From Trachythela sp. YZ-2020 (Eukaryota; Cnidaria; Anthozoa; Malacalcyonacea; Clavulariidae), in assembly GCA_016169945.1 (NCBI GenBank), contig JADLSH010000363.1:248001-312000 (forward strand): 64,000 nt of DNA, given 5' to 3'. The notes beneath the pieces were generated by a model that ran no database searches, had not been told where the DNA came from, and worked only from the letters and a program-made list of their open reading frames with translations. Both the position numbers and the translations under genes were made by a program. Shown here piece by piece: positions 21,930-32,509 of the stretch (the first letter of the stretch is position 1; each line of letters opens with the position of its first letter).

Positions 21930-23410
21930 CTATATAAACAGCCCCTTAGTTTGTCTTAGTCAATGGTACTGTCCAGACCAGGGTCATGTTCTATTGTATC
22001 TTGATGATTCTCCTGCTCGACCTTGCACAATGGCTCTACATCTTAAATTTTCCCATTTTCCATGGACATTTCCGTCAACAAAGCAAGCTCCAGCTTGGAC
22101 GAAGACAGGAACATTCATGTAAAAGTCTGGTCTTCGCTTACATGCCTGCGACTTTCGTTCAATCTCGAGAAGATCCGTGAAGGTGACTGCAGATACGTTC
22201 ATGTTCACTTGGTATTCTAACAGTTGTTTATACGTTTGCATTGCGATAAATACAAATACTGACGATAATTCAGATTCACTGATTGAGGCTCTGCCTATAG
22301 TAGCTACGAACTTGGTTTGTTTTCTTTTTCACATTAATGTATATTCCAAAACAGTAATAAAACCTGCGAAAATGCGATGCTAGTTTCGTCCATATAGGTC
22401 TAACCTCGTGAACTTATATATAATAGGGTTAACAGATTTTGGATCAACCAAAGTGAACTGTCTCGTGAGTTGATGACAGTTTGGTGAGTGATACTGGAGG
22501 CTTATATTTAGAGGTAAAGGTAGTAATCGTAACGGTTATACCTTAATTGTCGACTGTGTGGTACTCGTAGGATTTCGTCTTCAAATAGATTGACATTAAA
22601 GCTTACGCACCTAGAGCCTTGTGGTGTGCATAGCAGATGCACTATCAGTTCTAACTTTGAGATCAGTGGTTGTAGTTGTAAATGCGATTAGTTATTAATT
22701 AATGTAATATGTGAAGTAAGCTTCCTAGATGCTCGCCTAGATGAGCTGAACAAAAAAATGTATCAAAATAAATGCAAACCATGGAACATACAGCAGACCG
22801 TAAACGGACAGTTCATAATTTTCAAGTTTAGCTATGCTATTCCGTATGGCATTTCCAATTATTTTACGTCAATATGTTTTGTACATTATGTATAATATAT
22901 AATTATAAATAATATATATTAATTTAGTTTATCTTCTGGCTGTAATTCTTTGTCTTTCAAGAATATAAAACTATTATAGTGTGAATGCCTACTTTCATGT
23001 GTGCGATCGTATTTCTCTGAAAACCCTATTTTATACTCTATGATGAACACGTATTTGACGAATTAAATGTTTTATGCTATAATTTATATACGTTCAAACA
23101 GGACTGGATGCATTCAGCGTACTCAAATGTGCACGATCTCGCCTTTCGAGTTCACGTGGCGCATGAAACCAGACAAATTCGAGCATAGCTATAATCGTAC
23201 GAATTTCGGTAAATATATAATTAAATGAACTTGCGTTGTGATTTGCTTCCGTGAGCAAATGTGGGCAGTGTTTGTGACTGTTTAAGAAATCTATTCTCTA
23301 GTTCTATTGGGATTCATTGTTATAATACCAATGACAGAACCTGTCCATAGAGGCGAACGGAACCGTGTTGTCAGCTTGAATATCTTGATGAAACACACTT
23401 CCGACCGGGA

Positions 23411-23471
23411 GGGCCTATAGTTGCATTTTTCGCAACTACTCTTGGTTAGGTCTAAAACTTGTATAGAATTT
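23411..23471 (+). repeat. Detached SINE tail fragment, right arm
   Basis: TTGCATTTTTCGCAAC followed by CTTGGTTAGGTCTAAAAC, the tail seen behind the tRNA-like head at 26233, here without the head. Confidence 0.6.
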
Positions 23472-24344
23472 TCTCTCGAAATTTCTACAAAAACCCTCCA
23501 ACGTTCAGTTCTAGATCTATGGAGCGAGATGCGCAAAGTTTGGAATTTTGTTTTATGTTTTTTTCACGTGACGTCACCGCCGACGTATTTGATGAACTTG
23601 ACGAAGTATTCTGCTTGTTTGCAATAGATGACCTTTCCTGGCGGTGCGTCACTACTCCCAGAATGCTTTGCGCAATATCTTAATAGAAGAAGATAGTAAA
23701 TATAGCAAAATATTCTGGTAGTGGTAGTCACGCACCACAAGAGAACGTCATTATGCATAAGGTCCATTTCAGATTTCATCCAAATGGCGAAAATTTCTTT
23801 GGTATTGGTTGCAAACGACTTATTGAAAGGTAAAGTCGAGGCGAACGTCGGTTCAGACTTCTGTTGATGGAATCAACAGTCACCAAACATTGATACGGTG
23901 ACGATATAATGAATTTGAAATTTTGTAGCCATGCTATTAAAATGTTTAATTTTTGTGCGGAATCTCAATTTAACGAACTAGCCTTAAACAGTCCGATGTA
24001 TATTTGTCATGATTCTGCAAACAAGCAATAGAACAATTGGACCATAAATTTAACCACATTTCGTTCTATTAAAATGAAACTGCAAATGCAAACGTGTTCG
24101 TACCACTTTGTAGTTCATAAAATGGGTTTGGAAAATACGTATGCAAATATTGAAAAAAGTACTTGCTTTTCGCTTACAAGACAAGGTTAAGGTACACCCA
24201 GCCATGATGTGATTATCTGTTCGTTCATCAATCATTGTTGTGGGAAAATTTAGGTGACGACGTTGAATGACGTCGGTACTACACACAAAGAGATTACGTC
24301 GTTACTACACACAAAGTTGTATTGAAATATATTTTTGTCTTTAG

Positions 24345-24706
24345 AAAGGGGAGAGGGGAGAACGGGGTTCTTCTGGAAGTAATGGTACTACAGGAGCATA
24401 TGGGATAAAAGGAGATCAAGGACCACCTGGCCCTCAAGGGCCTGTTGGACGTGATGGACAAAATGGTTCTGATGCTACTCCTGGTCAGAAAGGGGACAGT
24501 GGTGATCCTGGACCAGTGGGCTACCTCGGCGAAAAGGGAACTCCGGGTTCACCTGGACCCAGTGGATCCATAGGATTGCCAGGACTAAATGGAACAGATG
24601 GAGAAAAGGGTGCTGATGGAACACGTGGAATTCCTGGAGTGAAGGGAGTGAAAGGGGATAAGGGTGATATTTCGGTGATATATCGTATAAGAAATGAGTC
24701 TATACA
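24345..24706 (+). CDS. Collagen Gly-X-Y exon, right arm
   Basis: Acceptor TTTTTGTCTTTAG and donor GTGAGT bound a 362-base exon. It starts in phase 0 with KGERGERGSSGSNG, runs as nearly uninterrupted Gly-X-Y triplets rich in GEKG, GPPG and GVKGVKGDKG, and ends the triple helix at DKGDISVIYRIRNESIQ. Basic and acidic X/Y residues fit a fibril-associated or short-chain collagen. It continues in phase 2 into the exon at 24984. Confidence 0.9.
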
Positions 24707-24769
24707 GTGAGTATGCCACTCGTTTTGCAAATTGTTTGTAATAGTAATGTTGGCTAGAGTATATGTATA

Positions 24770-24915
24770 CCGGATGGTGATGGTGATGTGGTGGTGCTAA
24801 TAATGGTGATGCAAGGACGGTGTCGATGGTGTAATGTTCGTGATGGTGATGATGGTGGTTGTGATGGTGGTTGTGATGGTGGTGGTGATGGTGATGGTGG
24901 TGATGATAGTGATTG
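24770..24915. repeat. GAT/GGT microsatellite in collagen intron, right arm
   Basis: Imperfect GGTGAT trinucleotide repeats. Mirror of 10735-10885. Confidence 0.85.
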
Positions 24916-24983
24916 CATTTAACGCAACCAATGATGTCTCTCTTAAAGAAAAACTAAACATTTCCATTTATTTACGAACTTAG

Positions 24984-25228
24984 ATGTAACAGCTCAAATT
25001 TTGGTGTTCTGCGATATTCCTCAGCAAAACTTCAACTATGCACTCCTCATGGTTGGCGATATCTTTCCTTCGAGCTTCCTTCTGGCTGCAGTAGTTACGC
25101 TGATGTGCCTAATGTTCCTGAGACAAACTACCAATCCTTTCTTAATGCAGACGTTGGCATAATGTTTGAGTTTAACAGAAAGTTTGTTCCAAGCGTGATC
25201 TCTCGAGCGAACCTCAATATTACGGCAG
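24984..25228 (+). CDS. Cysteine-containing exon after the collagen helix, right arm
   Basis: Phases agree on both sides (2 in, 1 out; donor GTAAGC). The product includes CNSSNFGVLRYSSAKLQLC, HGWRYLSFELPSGCSSY and MFEFNRKFVPSVISRANL. The paired cysteines suggest a small disulfide-bonded non-collagenous domain. I do not recognise the family. Confidence 0.75.
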
Positions 25229-25419
25229 GTAAGCGCTATCTGATAAAATAAAACTAGATTTAGTATCATCTTATTAATTTGCGCTTCACAAATGTACGTA
25301 TTAAATCTTGGCTATATTGCCTCGTTTTCGTGATTGAGACATACGTAATTTTACGAATTTGTTATCACTGCGCATTTCATAAGCAATAGGGGGTCTGCCA
25401 GCCTGGAGACTGGTATTAC

Positions 25420-25560
25420 CTCCCAGGAAAATTTTAGTGACGACACCCTTTATATTGACTGAAAATACGACCACGCCTTCTCACGAAAAGCAATTCATGA
25501 CAAAATATATTCATGAAATATACCAGGGTGAATTCTATATGTAAACTCTGAGGAGAGACG
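25420..25560. repeat. Dispersed non-coding repeat, right arm
   Basis: Carries GTGACGACACCCTTTATA and CTATATGTAAACTCTGAGG. A diverged relative is at 18430-18600 and the mirror is at about 10120-10250. Confidence 0.55.
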
Positions 25561-25688
25561 TACCATAGGCAGCCCAGCAAATACTGTTATCCTCACAAAA
25601 TATATGTTTATGTGATTAAATGTTTAAAATATTTTTAAGGTGCTTCTGCTATCCAGCGATTCACTTGTGTATATCATTATCTATGCAG

Positions 25689-25796
25689 ATTGTCCAGTTG
25701 CGTCGTTACGTCATTGTATCATGTCCTATTTAAACCTAAGGCCGGCAAGTGCCCTTTGCAATGTCATGCATTCAGGCCGTTTTGGTGTTAGATACG
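25689..25796 (+). CDS. Collagen-gene exon linking to the LamG-like domain, right arm
   Basis: Acceptor CTATGCAG and donor GTAGAC. The 108-base exon reads DCPVASLRHCIMSYLNLRP and ends GVRYG-, phase 1 on both sides. The frame would run on to a stop at 25906, but the phase and the LamG-like exon at 26563 favour splicing at 25796. An inverted-repeat insertion begins only 11 bases after the donor. Confidence 0.65.
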
Positions 25797-25806
25797 GTAG
25801 ACAACA

Positions 25807-26470
25807 TTACCACACACAAAGGTGCACTGCTGCAACAACAAGTACCGTGACTAAAAATTACTACGCCATAAATTATCGCTTTGCAGGCTGTCCCGCTACT
25901 GACTAGGGTGCATGGCCTTGTTTGCACAGAAACAACTGCTGTTTTAGTACTGACTAGCAGGTGCGAGCTATAGGGAAATCAACCAGTGCTAATGATAATA
26001 AACTCGTGTGACAGTGACACAACTAGTACAACATAAACTCGTGTGACAGTGACACACAGTTAGGTCTTAAAATTGTGTATATATCTACTCACTTGGATTA
26101 TCCACCAAACCCAGTATTCTAGTTCAACCAAGTGAAGTGCAAAAAAATATAAAAAAATTGAAGTTTACCTTATCACAACCCGCACACCCGATAACCTATA
26201 TATACAGAACTCACGGTTACAGCTCAGCAACTGGCCTCTGTAGCTCAGTTGGTTAGAGCGCTGCACCGGAATCGCAGGGCCGTGGGTTCAATTCCTGCCA
26301 GAGGACCTAGTGTTGCATTTTTCGCAACCGTTCCTGGTTAGGTCTTAAAATTTTGTATATATCTACTCACTTGGATTATCCACCAAACCCAGTAGTCTAC
26401 TAATTAGCATGATTATATAAAATATATGAGATATCTGGCTTTTCGAAGGATGCACCTTTGTGTGTGGTAA
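25807..26470. mobile_element. Inverted-repeat-bounded insertion in collagen intron, right arm
   Basis: Perfect 20-base inverted ends, TTACCACACACAAAGGTGCA and its complement, 664 bases apart. If the ends start at CCACACAC, the flanking bases are TA on each side, as in TA-targeting elements. Inside are two tandem copies of CTCGTGTGACAGTGACAC and a tRNA-headed SINE. No transposase is present. Confidence 0.65.
26233..26305 (+). repeat. tRNA-derived SINE head, right arm
   Basis: Box A TAGCTCAGTTGGTTAGAGC and box B GGGTTCAATTCC, with 5'/3' acceptor strands CCTCTG/CAGAGG. The anticodon arm is imperfect and the U before the anticodon is replaced by C, which argues against a functional tRNA. The SINE body continues to about 26397 with TTGCATTTTTCGCAACC. 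The last 50 or so bases of the body also occur upstream of the head at about 26061-26118. Confidence 0.8.
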
Positions 26471-26562
26471 TATGCTTTTCTCACACTACATGTAACATGT
26501 TTTCTTGTATTTGATTTGTCGTATGATATGTATTTTATACTTTATATTGAAATATCCATCAG

Positions 26563-26837
26563 ACGTTTCACCGGAGAATTCAACACTATCTTACCAAGAC
26601 GCCGTGATGCGACAAGCTGCGTTATTTTCTGGGAAAGGAATGCGTTTAAATATTTCTGGTATCACCGATGATTTCTGGAGAAACAGCAACTGGTCAGTCA
26701 TGGCTTTACTAAAATATAGATATATTGGCGAGAAATTTGTCAGGGTATTGGGTCATGGCTCAACATCAGGCAACCATGGTTTGCACTTGGGCATTGTTAT
26801 CAACGATCAATCGGAAGACGAGTACCGGTGGGTTTCA
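26563..26837 (+). CDS. LamG-like (concanavalin A fold) exon, right arm
   Basis: The exon reads VSPENSTLSYQDAVMRQ, then AALFSGKGMRLNISG, WSVMALLKYRYIGEKF and GHGSTSGNHGLHLGI, the usual order of a LamG-like jelly-roll domain (an A-FxGxx start, a W-SV strand, and a GLHLGI strand). A GTAAAC donor at 26838 keeps the phase (0) with the next exon. Such domains often sit beside collagen helices in secreted animal proteins. The family call is from motif memory. Confidence 0.7.
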
Positions 26838-27043
26838 GTAAACGTTTTACATGGTAGCTTCAACTGTGTTGACACTTAAAGGAGCGAGTAAATATAAGAC
26901 CTGTTTACACGATCCGATTCTCCTCCGTGTTGCAACCAATTACATCATTTGCCATTCAAACCAAAAATAAGTTAATAATAATTTTATGTCATTTTATGCG
27001 TGTTACTTTGAGTTTTGATTGACATTGAATCTTTTACTATTAG

Positions 27044-27163
27044 ACTGTGATTCATGGGTATTACAACAACGATATTACATTTGGCGTAGTAAAAGAAGAA
27101 ACGTGGTATCATATCACCTGGACATCAGAGAAAGATCTACAAGGAGAGACACGGTATTTGTAG
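27044..27163 (+). CDS. LamG-like domain continuation exon, right arm
   Basis: Acceptor TTTTACTATTAG, then TVIHGYYNNDITFGV and EETWYHITWTSEK, matching the Trp-Tyr-His core of LamG-like folds. The frame meets TAG at 27161, giving a product shorter than a normal domain. A possible donor GTATTT at 27153 could lead to further exons, but only microsatellite and the helicase element follow, so the gene's end may have been cut off. Confidence 0.6.
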   Translation, partial: TVIHGYYNNDITFGVVKEETWYHITWTSEKDLQGETRYL

Positions 27164-27225
27164 AACTTGGTATATCTATAATTTGGTTTGTGTTGTAAAA
27201 AAGTAGAGTTGTTATATGAAAGTCA

Positions 27226-27326
27226 AGTGGGGTGGTGGTGATGATGATGATGGCCAAGGTGATGATGATGATGATGGCTAATGATGGTTAATGTAATTAT
27301 GGTGATGACAGTGGACGTGGTGGTGG

Positions 27327-27370
<44 letters not shown>

Positions 27371-27800
27371 TATACGATGGATGTGGTTATGATAATGATG
27401 ACGATGACGATGATGACTAAGGTGGCAATGATTATGATTTGGTTTGATGGTTAATGTAATCATGGTATGACAGTGTATGGTGGCGGTAATGATAGTGTAT
27501 ACGATAGATGTGGTCATGGTTATTATGATGATGATGGTGGTGATGACGAAGGTGGTCATGGTGATAACGGTGGAAATGGTGGTGGCAGGCCATCCTCAGA
27601 AAATTTATCAGGGGGGGTGTAAGGTCCTTTCAACCGACTGACTAACGAACTTGTACGGACTACATTGCTGTTAGTCATCATAAATATTTTGTCTGCCGAC
27701 TAAAATAGCACTTCTGCCGACTGAAACTCCAAATAGAATTTCTGGGGGGTGACACTTCAAACCTCCGTAGGTCCGGCCCTGGGTGGTGGTGATGACAGTG
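27226..27800. repeat. GAT/GGT microsatellite tract, right arm
   Basis: Imperfect ATG/GGT trinucleotide repeats, purest at about 27328-27368. Mirror of 7759-8400. Confidence 0.9.
27586..27781. mobile_element. hAT-like MITE in microsatellite, right arm
   Basis: Ends CAGGCCATCC and GGTCCGGCCCTG, flanked by GGTGGTGG on both sides. It is eleven bases shorter than its mirror at 7832-8038, mainly in a C/G homopolymer and a short GGGG-rich patch. Confidence 0.55.
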
Positions 27801-27994
27801 GTGGTGATGAAGGTGATAATGATTGTGGTCATGACCAAAGTACAAAATATTGTTCCCACATGCAAATTTCAAGTTGAATGTTTTAAGGCGATTGTTAATT
27901 CTCTGTTTTCGTTTCTGTAAGCGCTTTGAAAACGTACGTGTCCGAAGGTTTTAAACACAAATTTCTCTATAATATACTTTAATACGATCAAGAT

Positions 27995-28429
27995 ATGCCG
28001 CCACGGAGGCCGCGGAAAGAGCTAACGTCCAAGAGAGTTCGTAATTCGTTAAAAGCAAATATATTGCCACTGGTAAGTGTACGGCAGTTTCATTATATGC
28101 GTTTAAAATCTTTTCCCGATGCGACTTGTATCGTAAACTTTTGCGAACTTACAGATCAATGGCGATTTGAAAGCAATCGCCTGCAGGGCTACGTGGCGTG
28201 TGATGCAAGAAGACCTGGAAATGGCCAAGAACCTAATTTCCAGCAAAGGTTACAGTTAGACGACGTTTTGAGCAGAGTAAACGGCGTGCAATTCTTTTCT
28301 CGCGTCACGGCCGTATCTACAAATGCCAAAAACGCAAAGAGTGCAGCGAAGCGAAACAAACGAGGCCGAAGATGTTTATCCTGCAGTGGCTTATTTCATC
28401 GTGTACAGAGAAACCGATTCTTGCGATGA
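27995..28429 (+). pseudogene. N-terminal part of SF3 helicase-like protein, right arm, frameshifted
   Basis: Opens with the same ATG and MPPRRPRKELTSKRV N-terminus as the left copy. It then departs from that copy's frame through several small deletions between about 28088 and 28330 and ends in a shifted frame. The main frame resumes in 28323-30620. The left arm is intact over this stretch. Confidence 0.75.
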
Positions 28430-30620
28430 ACAACAAATGTACAAATTACTGCACAATGAAGACATCGATCCAGTAGTGCACACTATAACATCGAGAGCTA
28501 ATAATGTGTCGAGTAACAATCTAATGGATACTGCTTCACGTCGCCTATTTCAAGTGGTTAAAGATCACAACAACCAACTGATAACTGATATGGTGAACAA
28601 GTCTAATGAGTATTGTTTGTCAAACTCTTCTCGCACCACGTCCGGCGAAGAAAGTGATCATAGCGTTGATGCAAACAATCCTCATGCACGATTTCCGACC
28701 GTTCCATGCCGTGTGGTCGTAGTCAACAGCGCAGAATTTGATCATGTACTTCATGAATCAATATCACAATTGAAATCGGATGGCATGACCGTCGACATTC
28801 AAACATTGTTGACTGCTCAAATGGACGGCCCGTGTCTTTCATCTACCACCGACGAGTTACCAACAACTGTAAAAAAAATAGCAACGTTAATGAAAAATTG
28901 CAACCACGCACTACACCGAGGTGAGATCTACGCCAAACCAGAGGGAGCAACAATGTCGTACGTTAACATGATGAATGTTGAAAGTTATCTTCATAAGATC
29001 TTGGTCAACGAACCCATAAGATCCAGGGTATTGAAACATTTCTCGTCGCTGCTGAGAATCCTCTCGCACCCTGCCTGTGAAATTATTCCACAAATTGAGT
29101 TTGACTTGGACTTGATTGAAGTTTCCAATGGGTATTTCTTCAAAATATCAGCTCGGGACTTTGTTCGTCATGCTATCGCGCTGGAGAAATGTGGAATCCT
29201 CTCGCCAAGAGCATTTGTCCCCTACGACTGCCAAAAGGCCCCTCAACCTGGGTATTTTGAAGAAGGCGTGCTAAATTCTTTCCCAGACGTCGTTACCAGA
29301 GCCAACTTTTCAAACAAGTTTTACCAGTGCTTAATGGCATCAAAAATGCCACACAAAACCCGAAAGTTGGTGCTCGAAGGTCCAAAAGACTCGGGGAAAA
29401 CATCGTGGGCATCAATATTCCATCGAATAATTCCAGCAGGGAAAATTGCCTCAATCACCGGCGAGCGACAATTTTCGGCCGCGATGATCACGGCAGATAC
29501 CCAGTTGGTGCTGCTGGATGAATGGTCAGCATACACTCTTCAATCAGATCTTGCCAAAACTATCCTGCAAGGCGGTTGGATGGTTACGGCGGTCAAACAT
29601 GGTTTGCCTCGGACGGTTATGAACAACAGCCCCTTTTACATTACAACGAATCAAGTACCCGAATTTCGTGACGATGATGAAAACGTGCATCGACGCATTA
29701 CGATATTCCAAACGACATCTTTGCCGCAAACCATTCCTGGCGCAGATCGCTGGATGTTCGACCATGCGATGGACTGTGTTGCTTGGTTGGGCAATGAAAT
29801 TACAACATATCGTGAGCACATCGACCAGGAGGAGCTGTGGTACGAGGAAGCCAGTACAACGGAAGAACAGATCATTGAAAACAACGACGGTTTCAAACTT
29901 TTTGACGCCGCAGAGATGGCACGAATAACAAACCAAGATCTTGTCCACACCGACCTCTCTGATACGCAGCCACCAACATCAACTGTGATACACGCATCGT
30001 TTGAAGCCGAGTTTAACCGACAAAGATTGGCGCGTAAAAGACGCGGTAGAACAGTTGGCTGTTCTCTTTCGCGTAATTCCTCCCAATCAGATCAAAATCC
30101 AGCAGTACGTCGTCGTGAGCGGCGATGTACGTTCACAAGCGATGAAAGTTCCTCTGTAGATATTTTCCAACAACGCGAGCGTCGCGAGAATACGAATTCG
30201 GAAAGTGACGACGAGCTATTCCACTCCACAGTTCGTAAACGTGCTTGCCTGAAACGAGGCAAAGTCTTGTCACCTACTCCCTCCCAATCAGAGAAAGACG
30301 AACGCGAAATTGTACCACCTCTTCATCAACAGTCGTGTAATGAACCGTCTACTTCCCTCCACATTCCTGATATCGAAACCAACACAATAGCAACTGATCA
30401 CGGCCCCCTCCACTCTTCTGTTGCCAAGAACGACTCGCGTAAACGGCCGAAAATTTGCTGTAAAAGAAAGAGCAAACCGGTCAGAAGAAACATCAGTCGG
30501 CCACATTTCCACTTAACCTCCGACGCTCTGCTTCACGAACTTGATCGCTACAATGAATCCGAACGAGATGAGACATGCACCACACCTCCACGTACAGAAA
30601 CAGCAGAACCTACTAAATAA
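28323..30620 (+). CDS. Superfamily-3 helicase-like protein, right-arm copy (N-terminus shifted)
   Basis: A 765-residue frame holding the whole helicase core. Walker A GPKDSGKTSW is at residues of about 352-361, Walker B LVLLDEWS about 395-402, and the SF3 motif C as SPFYITTN near 435-442. A conserved-looking VHRRITIF follows at about 455, in the place of the SF3 arginine finger. The order A, B, C and the TTN ending of motif C are the hallmark of E1/NS1-type replicative helicases. The C-terminal 270 residues are Ser/Arg-rich with basic clusters. The frame ends early in AEPTK at 30620 where the left copy continues. The product probably acts as a nuclear ATP-dependent replication helicase of a mobile or virus-derived element. 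No endonuclease (HUH) motif was seen. Confidence 0.75.
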   Translation: MPKTQRVQRSETNEAEDVYPAVAYFIVYRETDSCDEQQMYKLLHNEDIDPVVHTITSRANNVSSNNLMDTASRRLFQVVKDHNNQLITDMVNKSNEYCLSNSSRTTSGEESDHSVDANNPHARFPTVPCRVVVVNSAEFDHVLHESISQLKSDGMTVDIQTLLTAQMDGPCLSSTTDELPTTVKKIATLMKNCNHALHRGEIYAKPEGATMSYVNMMNVESYLHKILVNEPIRSRVLKHFSSLLRILSHPACEIIPQIEFDLDLIEVSNGYFFKISARDFVRHAIALEKCGILSPRAFVPYDCQKAPQPGYFEEGVLNSFPDVVTRANFSNKFYQCLMASKMPHKTRKLVLEGPKDSGKTSWASIFHRIIPAGKIASITGERQFSAAMITADTQLVLLDEWSAYTLQSDLAKTILQGGWMVTAVKHGLPRTVMNNSPFYITTNQVPEFRDDDENVHRRITIFQTTSLPQTIPGADRWMFDHAMDCVAWLGNEITTYREHIDQEELWYEEASTTEEQIIENNDGFKLFDAAEMARITNQDLVHTDLSDTQPPTSTVIHASFEAEFNRQRLARKRRGRTVGCSLSRNSSQSDQNPAVRRRERRCTFTSDESSSVDIFQQRERRENTNSESDDELFHSTVRKRACLKRGKVLSPTPSQSEKDEREIVPPLHQQSCNEPSTSLHIPDIETNTIATDHGPLHSSVAKNDSRKRPKICCKRKSKPVRRNISRPHFHLTSDALLHELDRYNESERDETCTTPPRTETAEPTK

Positions 30621-30708
30621 TGCACCACCACTGACCACAATAGTGCAGAAGTTGTAAATATCGAAGGGACGCGTCGACAATTGCCGAACAACAACGACAC
30701 CTCTAAAC

Positions 30709-31380
30709 TTGGATGAATGTCAGAAAGATTCCTCATTCCCACGTTTTCTGGCGCTATCAACATGGGTGTTAAATGACAGGAAATATTATCAGAGGATTGT
30801 GGAACTTTGGGACTGGAACTTTCACAATAAAAAACTATCAAAGTTCCACGCATTGTCGTTTTGTTCGCGAAGGGACAAGGCGGAGAGGAGGCTGGAGAAG
30901 AGAGAAAGAGATTTCTGGAGTCAGGCCGACCCCGATATCGACGCCTGGATGTTGGTGACAGGAAGAACACGTGATGTGTTTGATCTTAATGGTTTCGTTG
31001 CGAAGCACGCGAAGGATTATAAAATTTTACAACGCGTATGTTGGCCTTTGGGGCGCCAGTTTATGATGCGTGCAGTTTAACTGGAATTACGTCAAAATGC
31101 GGAAATGCGTTTGGAGTTCGAGTGATTAAAAATTTTAAAGGACCGCCCCAGACCACCCCCCCAAATTTCTCGCTTTGTAGCTAAGCACTCATTGCCATGG
31201 CAAGCCAGGTTCCCGCTACTTCGGCTACCTTCGCGATGACGCACAGTTCAAGTAAAAGTAATGAATGATCGTTGTCCCATGTTAAGAGCAATTCAAAACA
31301 TGAACAATCGTGATGAAGATGAAGATGTGCCTAATGTTGTGTTAAGCTCACAAAAGTACTTTGTAACTACTAAATACTAA
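30709..31380 (+). pseudogene. C-terminal tail of helicase-linked protein, right arm, broken
   Basis: The frame 30709-31080 carries WVLNDRKYYQRIVELWDWN and FWSQADPDIDAWMLVTGR, the ordered tail also seen at 4426-4860. After LQRVC the sequence is interrupted by about 200 bases absent from the left arm (31036-31237). The last residues up to YFVTTKY are found again at 31250-31380. Confidence 0.7.
31036..31237. other. About 200-base insertion in the right helicase tail
   Basis: The left arm reads straight through this point; the right arm has extra sequence starting TATGTTGGCCTTTGGGG. CGC lies before it and ACGC after it. I see no clear inverted repeats, so the mechanism is open. Confidence 0.55.
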
Positions 31381-31985
31381 AATTGTGTAATTCACTCGTA
31401 AATTACACCGTTGAACATTGGCGTGACTGTACTTTCATAAGTGTATCATTAGGCGCTTTCCATTTAATGGCCAGATCGGTCAGACCAGAATTTTTGTATC
31501 TCTGTGTTAATTGAAACATCTGGTCCAGGTTTACCAAAATCAGTTAAAAATGGACCTCTTCATTAGATCGAAATTTTGCGGTCGGATCGGTGCGAAGACC
31601 AATAATTTTGTTTTCCATTCAATGATTTTATCGATCTCACCTGTCAGACCGTTTTAATGGAAATCGCCCATTACTAACATTGTAGTGTTGGACATCAAAC
31701 ATATATAACAGTAATTATATTTTCATATCATAAGTGTGATATTGTATCTGAAATGAATGTGTGCAGAATTCATAGATATTGAATGATTAAATGTTAAAAA
31801 CATGTCGTAAGATTGTCTTATATAATAGGCTAAAATTTCCAGAAAATATGACAAATAAACAGAGCGAAGAGTTTGCCCGCACTGTTTCATTTAACCAAAA
31901 TTGTCGTAGGCAAGTAAGCAGCTATCCTGCATAGAAATAGGTTTAGGTGGAATATAACAATCTTTAAAGTCTTATCCAAGAGATC
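31381..31985. other. Non-coding flank of the helicase gene, right arm
   Basis: Mirror of 3841-4425. No gene. It shows clearly more differences from its mirror than the collagen or LINE parts do. Confidence 0.6.
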
Positions 31986-32480
31986 TGGCTACCTGGCTAC
32001 CAATATAAATCTATAGTAAAACACCTGGCTACGGTGTATGGTAGCCAGGTGGTAGCCAGGTGTTTTACTATATAGATTTATATTGGTAGCCAGGTAGCCA
32101 GTTGTTTTCATTTTAATAAATTTAATAATTGCCAATTTTGATACTTATTAAAATGCAAAACAGCTGGCCACCTGGCTACCAATATAAATCTATAGTAAAA
32201 CACCTGGCTACCACCTGGCTACCATAGACCATAGCCAGATGGTAGCCAGGTTTTTAAATATAGGTTTAAAATATCTTCAAACCTTCAATTAGTTTAAAGT
32301 TAAGTTTAAAGTTTAAAATAAAATAAGTTGAAAGTAGTAAATTTAAAAATTGTCAAATTTTATTACACTTAAACTTATTAAAATGCAAAACAGCTGGCTA
32401 CCTGGCTACCACCTGCCTATGGTCTATGGTAGCCAGGTGGTAGCTAGGTTTTTAAATATAGGTTTAAAATATCTTCAAAC
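31986..32480. repeat. GTAGCC iterated palindromic array, right I
   Basis: Same units as 2566-3840 (GGTAGCCAGGTGG, CCTGGCTACC, ATAAATCTATAGTAAAACA), lying between the 3' end of the helicase gene and the 3' end of the recombinase gene. Confidence 0.85.
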
Positions 32481-32509
32481 TTTCAATTAGTTTAAAGTTA
32501 AGTTTAAAA

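Larger units (their letters stand above)
21569..24344. other. Collagen intron sequence, no gene recognised
   Basis: Mirror of 11355-14144. It contains a GC-rich hairpin (21894-21929) followed by a TATATAAA box and short frames at 21986-22383 that match no family I know, and a SINE tail at about 23411-23471. Confidence 0.6.

Noticed and set aside
21862..22383. Short frames after a TATATAAA box
   Set aside because: Several overlapping frames of similar length with no recognisable domain; more likely a repeat fragment. Kept only as a repeat and spacer note.
26233..26305. Functional tRNA gene
   Set aside because: Boxes A and B are good, but the anticodon arm is imperfect, the base before the anticodon is C, and the sequence is continuous with a SINE body.
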